Shown here one piece after another: positions 16,929 to 23,976 of a stretch of 64,000 nucleotides of DNA. A program made the translations under genes and the position numbers. Source of the stretch: Neolewinella aurantiaca (GTDB taxonomy: Bacteria > Bacteroidota > Bacteroidia > Chitinophagales > Saprospiraceae). Each line of letters opens with the position of its first letter. The stretch's first letter is position 1. The stretch spans positions 78,981-142,980 of the forward strand of contig NZ_VOXD01000016.1 in NCBI RefSeq assembly GCF_008014675.1, in the 5' to 3' direction. Below the pieces are notes generated by a model that was not told the DNA's origin, made no database searches, and was given only the letters and a program-made list of their open reading frames with translations.

Positions 16929-17612
16929 TTACTGCCATTTCCCTCTGACCGAGGCTTCCTCCCGGATGGGGCCCAGCAGTTCGAGAAAGTCTGGCCGGGA
17001 GATCGGTTCTCCGCCAAGCGACTTCAGGTGGCTTGTTTCCTGCTGGCAATCAATCACACGGTAGCCCTCACTCTTCAGTCTGCGTACCAGGCTGATGAAG
17101 GCAAATTTGCTGGCGTTAGGCCGGAGGTGAAACATGCTTTCACCGAAGAAGACCTTACCGAGGGCGAGCCCGTAAAGCCCACCCACCAGCTCGTCTCCGT
17201 CGTAAACTTCCACACTGTGCGCAAGGCCCATTTCGTGCAGGCCTACATAGCCCTTGATCAAATCATCGGTGATCCAGCTTCCCCATTGTCCGGGGCGGTA
17301 GGTTTCCCGGCAGTGGTTCATCACGGTCCGGAACTGAGTGTCGTACCGGACGGTAAACTTTTGCTGGTTAAAGTAAGGTCGCATGCTTTTGCTCACTTTG
17401 AGCTTGTCGGGGTAGAGCACGAACCTCGGATCGGGATGCCACCAAAAGATGGGCTCGTTGTCGCTAAACCAAGGGAAATACCCCAGGTGGTAAGCATTAA
17501 ACAACCATTCGGGGGTCAGGTCTCCACCAAAACAAGCGGGTGCGTCGCCGTTGGTAAGGAGAGGGTCTGGGAAGAGTTCGGGAAAACGGGGGTCGAGGCG
17601 AAAAATTGCCAT
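16929..17612 (-). CDS. aat: Leucyl/phenylalanyl-tRNA-protein transferase
   Basis: A protein of 227 residues from the ATG at 17612 (MAIFRLDPRFPELF). Family hallmarks are GDLTPEWLFNAYHLGYFPWF, IFWWHPDPRFVL, GLHEMGLAHSVEVYDGDELVGGLYGLALG and FFGESMF. Aat transfers Leu or Phe from aminoacyl-tRNA to proteins with N-terminal Lys or Arg, marking them for ClpS-ClpAP degradation. It lies downstream of clpS on the same strand with a gap of about 108 nt, so the N-degron reader and writer are neighbours. Confidence 0.96.
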   Translation of the reverse strand: MAIFRLDPRFPELFPDPLLTNGDAPACFGGDLTPEWLFNAYHLGYFPWFSDNEPIFWWHPDPRFVLYPDKLKVSKSMRPYFNQQKFTVRYDTQFRTVMNHCRETYRPGQWGSWITDDLIKGYVGLHEMGLAHSVEVYDGDELVGGLYGLALGKVFFGESMFHLRPNASKFAFISLVRRLKSEGYRVIDCQQETSHLKSLGGEPISRPDFLELLGPIREEASVRGKWQ

Positions 17613-17720
17613 ATCGGGAATCAAGTAATCAGAGTAGTTAAACAGTCGTGTAGCCAGATAGCCTGAGCCAAACCTGATTGTTTGGTCGGCCACAAAGTAA
17701 CTGCCTGACGACAAAACTGT

Positions 17721-18026
17721 TTATCTTCCTTCGATTACTGCCGAGAGGCCCCGGTCTACCAGGGCTTCACGTTTGGGCCGCAACTCTGCCATCGCTGCAG
17801 ATTTTACGGTGGCCTTGCCTTTAAAATGAATCAACATCGCTAGTTGCTCGCTCTGTTGAGAGGAATGGCCGAGGATTTCCTCGAAGCTTTTCATTACCCA
17901 ATCAAAGGTATTGTGATCGTCGTTGTACACGATCAGGTCAGCTGGTTCGCCGGAACCAACTTCAATTTCTTCTTCGAGTAAGACATCTTCCTGGGGGGCG
18001 TGTGCGTATAACATACTGGTTGGCAA
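17721..18026 (-). CDS. clpS: ClpS, N-degron adaptor of the Clp protease
   Basis: A protein of 101 residues. The core contains LIVYNDDHNTFDWVM and AMLIHFKGKATV, giving the Asn-Asp pair and the His that bind a destabilising N-terminal residue in characterised ClpS proteins. An acidic N-terminal tail (about 1-28) fits the part that enters ClpA/C. It lies next to aat, which makes secondary N-degrons. It may share a transcript with the peroxiredoxin gene upstream (18 nt gap). Confidence 0.94.
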   Translation of the reverse strand: MPTSMLYAHAPQEDVLLEEEIEVGSGEPADLIVYNDDHNTFDWVMKSFEEILGHSSQQSEQLAMLIHFKGKATVKSAAMAELRPKREALVDRGLSAVIEGR

Positions 18027-18044
18027 TCTTTTGGACGAAAACGA

Positions 18045-18512
18045 TCAGAGTGTACTCAAAGTTTCCTTTACCGCGGCAAAGTTAGGCAAATCACCGGCAG
18101 ATTCAAGAACTTCGGCGTAACGGATTACACCGGCGGCATCTACAACAAAGGCAGAGCGCTTTGATACGCCTTCCATCGCAAAGACAAAAGTATCGTAGAG
18201 GGAACCGTACTGACGGCTGACTTCTTTGTTGAAATCACTTAGCAGCGGGAAGTTCAGGTTTTCTGATTCCTTGAATTTTGCCAGAGTGAACGGGCTGTCT
18301 ACACTGATGGCCACTACGTCGGTATTCATACCGTTAAATTCGGTCAGGGCATCGCGCATGGTACACAATTCTTCCGTGCAGGTGCCGGTAAAGGCGAGCG
18401 GGAAAAAGAGAACGACAACGTTTTTTCCGGAGTAGTCGCTCAGGCTTACCTCGCTGGTATCGCTGGCGTGAAGGGTAAACAGTGGGGCTTTGTCTCCTAC
18501 TTTGAGTGCCAT
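18045..18512 (-). CDS. Peroxiredoxin, AhpE/Prx5-like
   Basis: A protein of 155 residues. The universal PxxxTxxC motif is P38-L-A-F-T42-G-T-C45, with a second Cys at position 50 and none near the C-terminus that would make a typical 2-Cys enzyme. The N-terminus [20 protein letters not shown] is typical of AhpC/TSA proteins. It reduces peroxides in the cytoplasm with thiol electron donors. It is first in a probable run with clpS and aat. Confidence 0.93.
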   Translation of the reverse strand: MALKVGDKAPLFTLHASDTSEVSLSDYSGKNVVVLFFPLAFTGTCTEELCTMRDALTEFNGMNTDVVAISVDSPFTLAKFKESENLNFPLLSDFNKEVSRQYGSLYDTFVFAMEGVSKRSAFVVDAAGVIRYAEVLESAGDLPNFAAVKETLSTL

Positions 18513-18892
18513 AGTGGTGTTGATTTAGTTTATGGTGTTGAATACATAATTGGACGGATTTTGTTCTGTACCTGCTTCCCTTTTAAGCGGCGCGGTCGCA
18601 GGTGCAATGGAAAGGATTGAAGAGCGGGAGACCTCTCGTTTAAGCTGGTTTAGGAGAGCAAATACAAACTTTATGCCCCGAAAAGGCCCACGGCGCTCGT
18701 TAATTTTAAGTTAAACACCATATTCTGATCAGGCGCACGTTTGGGTTTAGTTGTCTGTTTTACAGTAGTTTGCGTTGTTTTTTGAACTCTTAAAACTATC
18801 GCAATGGCGTAACTTCAGCTCCCCTGAAGCGTCTATTAGGTAGACGGTCCGAAGCGGCCAACTTACTTTTGAACCCTCAAATAAGCTTACTT
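18513..18892. other. Divergent intergenic region, peroxiredoxin/skp
   Basis: It holds the dispersed motif copy at 18588-18606 and presumably promoters for both directions; no exact TAnnTTTG was found. There is no ORF of interest. Confidence 0.5.
18588..18606 (-). repeat. Dispersed 19-nt motif copy
   Basis: The minus strand reads TGCACCTGCG-ACC-GCGCCG, one change in the last base. It is intergenic, 76 nt upstream of the peroxiredoxin start. Confidence 0.8.
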
Positions 18893-19411
18893 ATGCGTAT
18901 CCGTACCTTTCTCCTCATAGCCGTATTTGCCATAGCAGGCTTCGGCAGCTCACTCTCCGCTCAGAAAATTGCCTCCGTTGATATGGAGAAAATTCTCGGC
19001 AGCATCACTGAATACCAGGACGCCCAGGAGCAGTTAGATCAACTCGCCGCCAAGTGGCAGCAGGATATCAGTCAGCAGTACGACGCCATCAAGGGCATGT
19101 ACAGCAAGTACCAGGCCGAGCAGGTATTGCTGAGCGAAGACCAGCGCACCAAGCGCGAAGACGAAATCATTGCCAAAGAGCAGTCAGTTCAGAAGATGCA
19201 GCGCGAGCGCTTCGGCCCCGAAGGAGCCCTCTTCCAGCGCCGTCAGGAACTCGTTAAGCCCATTCAGGATGCCGTCTATGAAGCTATCGAAAACTACGCA
19301 TCCACGCGTGGCTACGACTTCATCTTCGATCGTGCAGGATCTGCTGGCATCATCTTCGCTAACGATACGTACGATAAGACCGACGACATCCTGCGTGCAC
19401 TCAAGAACTAA
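18893..19411 (+). CDS. OmpH/Skp family periplasmic chaperone, copy 1
   Basis: A protein of 172 residues from the ATG at 18893 (MRIRTFLLIAVFAIAGFG). A signal peptide ends SLSAQ. The mature protein opens with IASVDMEKILGSITEY, then a long charged helical arm (about 45-110) and a return strand GYDFIFDRAGSAGIIF. This is the Skp jellyfish layout. Skp binds unfolded outer-membrane proteins in the periplasm. A second copy follows 210 nt downstream. The upstream ATG (18869) would give a less typical signal. Confidence 0.9.
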   Translation: MRIRTFLLIAVFAIAGFGSSLSAQKIASVDMEKILGSITEYQDAQEQLDQLAAKWQQDISQQYDAIKGMYSKYQAEQVLLSEDQRTKREDEIIAKEQSVQKMQRERFGPEGALFQRRQELVKPIQDAVYEAIENYASTRGYDFIFDRAGSAGIIFANDTYDKTDDILRALKN

Positions 19412-19415
19412 GCAC

Positions 19416-19510
19416 CAGAAGTCAGCAGCCAGGAACCAGATATCAAGAGTCAGGAGTTAGGAGACAGCGTACTAACTCCCTGTTCCTTGCTGCTGGTTCC
19501 TGACCTCTGG
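19416..19510. repeat. Imperfect inverted repeat between the two skp genes
   Basis: CAGGAACCAG and CTGGTTCCTG form outer arms; an inner pair joins GGAGTTAG and CTAACTCC. The left side is made of short CAG(G)A-type words. It could fold into a long hairpin between the two genes and attenuate or stabilise the mRNA. Confidence 0.55.
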
Positions 19511-19600
19511 CTTCCCGCCCTTAAAGTTATTCCCTTTGTCCCAAAACCAACCAACCGGGGCATACTCTAAACATGTCTTTTACCGGATGCAGGTTTTTCG

Positions 19601-19608
19601 TACCTTTG
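19601..19608 (+). promoter_or_regulatory. Promoter element of the second skp
   Basis: TACCTTTG, an exact -7 consensus, 13 nt before the ATG at 19622. A TTTT lies about 19 nt upstream as a possible -33 box. Confidence 0.55.
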
Positions 19609-19621
19609 CGCCCGCTAAAAA

Positions 19622-20152
19622 ATGGCAACTACTCAACTAATTCAAATGCAAAAGTTTTTCCAATTGGCCGTTGTGGCCCTGCTGCTCCTCGCCGCTACCA
19701 CCACTGCCTCCGCCCAGAAATTCGGTTACGTAAACTCTCAGGCTATCCTCGCCGAGATGCCGGAAATGAAAGCTGCTGAGTCTAACCTCGAAGGCCTTCA
19801 GAAACAACTCCAGAAAAAAGGCCAGGCGATGGTCACTAGTTTCCAGACCGACGTGCAGGCCCTCCAGGCCAAAGCACAAGCCGGTGAGCTCACTCCCAAG
19901 CAGCAGAACGATGAGTCTGCCAAGCTGGAGAAGCGCCAGGCCGAAATTGGCAAGTTCGAGCAGGACATGGTAAGTGACCTGCAGAAGAAGCGTACTGAAC
20001 TGCTCGAGCCTATCTACGAAAAGGTAAACGACGCCATCAAAGCCGTTGCCGAAGAAGGAGGCTACCAGTTCATCTTCGATCAGCAGGTACTGCTTTACGG
20101 TCAGGAAACTTCTGACGTAAGCACGGCTGTTAAAGCCAAGCTCGGTATGTAA
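19622..20152 (+). CDS. OmpH/Skp family periplasmic chaperone, copy 2
   Basis: A protein of 176 residues. A signal peptide ending ASAQ is followed by KFGYVNSQAILAEMPEMKAA, a charged helical arm with QLQKKGQAM and DLQKKRTELLEPIYEKVNDA, and the closing strand GGYQFIFDQQVLLYG. It is a paralogue of the gene just upstream. Tandem OmpH genes are common in Bacteroidota, often near bamA, though bamA is not in this window. The start could also be the internal ATG at 19646. Confidence 0.92.
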   Translation: MATTQLIQMQKFFQLAVVALLLLAATTTASAQKFGYVNSQAILAEMPEMKAAESNLEGLQKQLQKKGQAMVTSFQTDVQALQAKAQAGELTPKQQNDESAKLEKRQAEIGKFEQDMVSDLQKKRTELLEPIYEKVNDAIKAVAEEGGYQFIFDQQVLLYGQETSDVSTAVKAKLGM

Positions 20153-20208
20153 TTACCCGGGTTGCAGGTTTGCAAACCTGAATGGTTTGCAGCATCCGGT
20201 AACCACCT

Positions 20209-20247
20209 GGCCCGCGAATTCCTTAACCGGAGTTCGCGGGCCTTTTT
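20209..20247 (+). terminator. Terminator after skp copy 2
   Basis: GGCCCGCGAA and TTCGCGGGCC form a perfect 10-bp stem with a 14-nt loop, followed by TTTTT. Confidence 0.88.
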
Positions 20248-20252
20248 GTGTA

Positions 20253-20260
20253 TAACTTTG
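20253..20260 (+). promoter_or_regulatory. murI promoter element
   Basis: TAACTTTG fits TAnnTTTG and lies directly behind the terminator, 39 nt upstream of the murI ATG. Confidence 0.5.
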
Positions 20261-20299
20261 TACCCCCGGCAAGCACATTCAGGTGCTGCCTCCCGAACC

Positions 20300-21115
20300 A
20301 TGACCAACTCCCCCATCGGCATATTCGACTCCGGTATTGGCGGGCTGTCCGTAGCGACAGCAATGGCAGAGCTGTTGCCCGAAGAATCGTTGCTGTACGT
20401 TGCCGACAATGCCTACGCTCCCTACGGCCCGCGGTCCGCAGAGAGTATTCTGGAGCGAAGCAGGAAGATCACAGGTTTCCTGCTGGCGGAAGGGGCAAAG
20501 ATGATCGTAGTCGCCTGTAATACGGCCACAAGCATCGCCATTGATGCCCTACGGGAAGAATTCCCCGAGGTCCCGTTTGTGGGGATGGAGCCGGCCGTGA
20601 AGCCCGCAGCTAAAGCAGGCAGGGTAGGGGTGCTGGCAACAGCCGCAACCCTGGGCAGTTCCCGTTACCTTACGCTACGCGATAAGCACCTGAAGGGGAA
20701 AGAAGTCTACGAAAACGCCTGCGTAGGGTTGGTTCCGCTGATCGAAGAAGGGCCTGCGGTGGAGGTAGCTCTCAGCGCAAAGCTGGCGTCAATTCTTGAT
20801 CCGATGCTGGCGGAAGGGGTAGATGCGATAGTGCTTGGCTGTACCCATTATCCGTTGATCAAGGATGAAATTCAGGCTGTTTGCGGCGTAGGAGTAAACA
20901 TAATTGATCCGTCACCGGCAGCGGCACGTCAGGTTGAACGCTTATTGCTACAACACAACCTTTTTACTTTGCCTTCAGAAACCCCACCCGGCACCTGCGG
21001 CCCCGCCCATATTTTTATGACGACCGGCCGGAGTATTTCTTTGCAGCGGGTACTGCTTCAACTCGCCAACCTTAACGGCAAACGGAAACTGGTGGTGCCG
21101 CGTGTTTCCTTTTAA
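20300..21115 (+). CDS. murI: Glutamate racemase
   Basis: A protein of 271 residues from the ATG at 20300 (MTNSPIGIFDSGIGGLSVA); an upstream in-frame extension crosses a terminator and is rejected. The two catalytic cysteines are in VVACNTATSIA and LGCTHYPLI, and DNAYAPYG is intact. It makes D-glutamate for peptidoglycan. The C-terminal part (TPPGTCGPAH) contains a near-copy of the dispersed motif in frame (20990-21008), just before the final strand. Confidence 0.96.
   Translation: MTNSPIGIFDSGIGGLSVATAMAELLPEESLLYVADNAYAPYGPRSAESILERSRKITGFLLAEGAKMIVVACNTATSIAIDALREEFPEVPFVGMEPAVKPAAKAGRVGVLATAATLGSSRYLTLRDKHLKGKEVYENACVGLVPLIEEGPAVEVALSAKLASILDPMLAEGVDAIVLGCTHYPLIKDEIQAVCGVGVNIIDPSPAAARQVERLLLQHNLFTLPSETPPGTCGPAHIFMTTGRSISLQRVLLQLANLNGKRKLVVPRVSF
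20990..21008 (+). repeat. Degenerate motif copy inside murI
   Basis: GGCACCTGCG-GCC-CCGCCC, two changes from consensus, in the sense strand of murI near its 3' end. Confidence 0.5.
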
Positions 21116-21161
21116 TCCGGCTTGATGGCGATTATATTTCAGTGCTGACTATCTTGCGCGA

Positions 21162-21632
21162 ATGAGCAAGCAACCCGAACATAAACTGGCCTATTTACTG
21201 GCCGCCCGCAAAAACATACTCCGCATTTTTGAGGCGCATGACCTTGAGCAGCTGAACGAAATTCCACCCGGGTTTAACAACAATCTCGTCTGGAATGCCG
21301 GCCACGTAGTGGCGACGATGGAACTTTTGCTGTACGCTTTGTCGGGGCAGAAGACACCCTCCGGCCGCGATTTTATCGACCGTTACCGGAAAGGCACCCG
21401 CCCCGAAGCTCCCGCAAGCCAGGAAGAATGTGACCTGATTGCAAAGCAGCTGATCGCGGGCGTGGAACAATTAAGCAAAGACCTTGAGGTTGAGGATTTC
21501 AGCAACTTCAAAGAGTACACGACCAGTTTTGGCGCTACGCTCAAAAACGTGGGCGAAGCAATGGATTTCAACAACATGCACGAAGCGATGCACCTTGGTA
21601 CGATGATTTCGTTGCGAAATCAGCTGAAGTAA
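21162..21632 (+). CDS. DinB-like four-helix metalloprotein
   Basis: A protein of 156 residues with the DinB_2 layout. Predicted metal ligands are the His in NAGHVVATMELLLY and the paired His of the C-terminal helix NNMHEAMHLGTMISLRNQL. Family members bind a divalent metal, and some act as thiol transferases (bacillithiol/mycothiol S-transferases); the role here is unknown. It follows murI by 46 nt on the same strand and may be co-transcribed. Confidence 0.85.
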   Translation: MSKQPEHKLAYLLAARKNILRIFEAHDLEQLNEIPPGFNNNLVWNAGHVVATMELLLYALSGQKTPSGRDFIDRYRKGTRPEAPASQEECDLIAKQLIAGVEQLSKDLEVEDFSNFKEYTTSFGATLKNVGEAMDFNNMHEAMHLGTMISLRNQLK

Positions 21633-21668
21633 AACAGTTAAACCTGAGAGGAATTCACTCAGGTCGCT

Positions 21669-22094
21669 CTAAAAGTAATCGGGGAAATGTTTGCTGATGA
21701 TGGCCATCAGCTTCTCCTCGGTGAGTGGCTTTTCGGTGAAATCGGCCAAGTGAGGATATTTGCGTGCTTTTTCCTGATCGCGCGGCGCGGTAGAGGTGGT
21801 GAGCATCGTCAGGACCATCCGTGCTTTGCGGTCCTCGATCAGTTTTTCGTATTCATCCAGGAATTCCCAACCGTTCATGACGGGCATATTGATATCCAGA
21901 AAAATAAGGTCTGGTTTAGGGTAGGTTTCGTCAGCAAGAACAGTGTTGAGATAATCAAGGCCTTCCTGGCCATTCTCCTTGACAACGATGTCTTCCGTTA
22001 CGTCTGCTTTCTTTATACGTCGTTGATGGATAAAGTTGTCGGCTGCTGAGTCGTCAATTAGTAGAATTCGGTTTAATTTTTTTTTCATTGTCAT
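21669..22094 (-). CDS. Single-domain response regulator
   Basis: A protein of 141 residues, a receiver domain without output domain. It has ILLIDDSAADNF, phospho-acceptor Asp in PDLIFLDINMPVMNGWEF, Thr in MVLTMLTTST and Lys in FTEKPLTEEKL. The start ATG at 22092-22094 overlaps the TGA of the kinase gene as ATGA, indicating translational coupling; the next Met codon is 6 nt on. It resembles the Rcp1-type regulators paired with hybrid or phytochrome kinases. Confidence 0.93.
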   Translation of the reverse strand: MTMKKKLNRILLIDDSAADNFIHQRRIKKADVTEDIVVKENGQEGLDYLNTVLADETYPKPDLIFLDINMPVMNGWEFLDEYEKLIEDRKARMVLTMLTTSTAPRDQEKARKYPHLADFTEKPLTEEKLMAIISKHFPDYF

Positions 22095-23533
22095 TTTGGA
22101 GGGGTTAAATTCTTGGGCAGTGTCAGGTAAAATGTGGTGCCCTGACCGGGGCTTGAAATGACGGAAATTTTGCCGCCGTGCCTTTCGAGGATTTTGCGAC
22201 AAAATGCAAGGCCTATTCCGTGCCCGCTGTAGCTGCCGGCTTCGTTCACCCTGGAGAACATCTGGAAAATTTTACCCAGGGCGGCTTCGTTCATGCCGAT
22301 GCCTTTATCCTTAACACCGATCTTCAGCAGAGATGTTTCATTCGGAACCTGAAAAATTTCAATATGTGGTGATTCTCCTTTTTTGACAAACTTCAGAGCG
22401 TTGCTGATCAGGTTCTGGAAAACCTGGGTTATCTCGATAGGATAGGCGTTTAGAACAGGCAGGTCGTGCACTATTATCTTTGCCTTTGTTTCGCTGATTT
22501 TGGCATCGAGCTGTTGAAGTACGTTGGCCACGATGTTGTTCAGGTCTACCTTTGTGAGAGCACTGCCTCTGCCCAGTTGACTGTAACGCAGGAGTGTTTC
22601 GATCATGATCCGCATCCTGTCTGTCGCTTCATGAATGAAGCCAAAGTAAATTTTACCGTCTTCTCCGATAACCTCGCCGTGGTCCTCTTCAATGATGTCA
22701 ATGAAATTGGTAACCGTTCTGAGCGGTTCCTGCAAATCATGAGAGGCGATGTAAGCGAAGTGGTCGAGGTCTTCGTTTTTGTCCTTAAGGTCTGCAATCA
22801 GGTTGTTTTTGTCTTTCTCGGCCTGGCGGCGGATGGCAATCTCTGATTCTTTCTCTCCGAGGGTGTTTTCGAGGTGAGTAATGAGGGGGCGCAGGCGGGA
22901 GTAAAGGAAATAGAGGATGACAAACATCCCCACAAAAATGATGATCCGGAGAACCATGTCGAGGTTGAACAAGCTCTGAACTACGGCGATTTTGGCGTCT
23001 ACTTCGGCCTGTTCGGATTGCTTGAGTACTTCGATTTCCTGCCGGATAGAATCCATTATGGCCTTTCCGTTGTCGAGGGCTACAATTGACACTGCGCCGA
23101 GGGAGTCTCCGGCTCGTCGCATCCCGATGGTAGCGGTGAGCTCTTCGTATCTTCTCCGGATGAGCAGGGTGAGGAGGTGGAAGCGGTTCTGGTCTTTGCC
23201 CGCTTCAATGAATTTGCTCAGTTGAGCGAGGGCTTCGGGGGTGGCCTCCAGGGAAGAGATGTAAGGTTCAAGGTATTGTTCATCTCCGGTGAGGAGGTAG
23301 CCACGCTGTCCGGTTTCGGCATCCTGAACGGAAGAAAGCAAAGAATGAAGGGACCGCTCCAGATTCATTGCTTTTATTACTGCCTGGCGCGAGCGGCCGG
23401 TTGCGGCCTGAGTTGCCAGAGCTGCAGCAAGAACTACTACGAGCAACAGTGTAGCAATAATTACGCTCCGGAAAACCCGGGAGCGTTCTTTGGCTGGACT
23501 GATTCTGAAACTTTGAAGGCCGGATAGGGGCAT
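22091..23533 (-). CDS. CHASE3-domain sensor histidine kinase
   Basis: A protein of 480 residues. Two transmembrane helices (about 22-43 and 195-215) flank a periplasmic CHASE3 domain with the signature SVQDAETGQRGYLLTGDEQY. The cytoplasmic part has a coiled coil, the HisKA box DHFAYIASHDLQEPLRTV with its His, and an ATPase domain with NLISNALKF, GVKDKGIGM and GHGIGLAFCRKI. It is coupled to the receiver protein by an ATGA overlap. The ligand of CHASE3 is not known. Confidence 0.93.
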   Translation of the reverse strand: MPLSGLQSFRISPAKERSRVFRSVIIATLLLVVVLAAALATQAATGRSRQAVIKAMNLERSLHSLLSSVQDAETGQRGYLLTGDEQYLEPYISSLEATPEALAQLSKFIEAGKDQNRFHLLTLLIRRRYEELTATIGMRRAGDSLGAVSIVALDNGKAIMDSIRQEIEVLKQSEQAEVDAKIAVVQSLFNLDMVLRIIIFVGMFVILYFLYSRLRPLITHLENTLGEKESEIAIRRQAEKDKNNLIADLKDKNEDLDHFAYIASHDLQEPLRTVTNFIDIIEEDHGEVIGEDGKIYFGFIHEATDRMRIMIETLLRYSQLGRGSALTKVDLNNIVANVLQQLDAKISETKAKIIVHDLPVLNAYPIEITQVFQNLISNALKFVKKGESPHIEIFQVPNETSLLKIGVKDKGIGMNEAALGKIFQMFSRVNEAGSYSGHGIGLAFCRKILERHGGKISVISSPGQGTTFYLTLPKNLTPPK

Positions 23534-23976
23534 TGTGAAAATGTATAGTTAGCAATTACGTCATGTCAAGTTAAGGGAGTAGGTTCGGTCAGTAGTGTAA
23601 AATCAGTTAATAATTTTATACCGATAATTCCTTATCTTCGCGGCGAAATAAATTGACCAAAAGATTGAGGCCACAAACGTGTGGCTGCCGCCGGTTCATA
23701 AAGCGGACCACCGGCGGGATGCAGACTATGACGCGTGTACACGCGATAAACGCAATCAGGCGTTCCTTCTCCCTCCCCCTTCCAAGGCTGTTTATTGTTG
23801 AGTTAGTGAGCTACAGCTTTACTGAGTTGCTGCCGCGTACCCCTTTCGCGACGTCATGTTTGTCTGTTCGGGGCAAACAAATCCGGCGCTGTGAATAGTA
23901 ATAGCGGAACCAGCTCCCGGGCTGGATGGTTCACTAATTCACTAATTTGAATAACTAACCAAGTCATATATATACC
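23534..23976 (+). promoter_or_regulatory. pnp promoter and structured leader
   Basis: TATCTTCG at 23633-23640 is a near-consensus -7 box. The following 336 nt carry a hairpin of CCGCCGGT/ACCGGCGG arms (23688-23717), a perfect 14-nt palindrome CGCGTGTACACGCG (23732-23745) and a small CCACA/TGTGG hairpin (about 23671-23684). No ORF is credible. In Enterobacteria pnp mRNA leaders fold for autoregulation; a similar role here is inference. Confidence 0.4.

Noticed and set aside
23653..23898. An 81-codon ORF in the pnp leader
   Set aside because: It covers leader hairpins and palindromes; rpsO, the usual pnp neighbour in other bacteria, is not encoded here.
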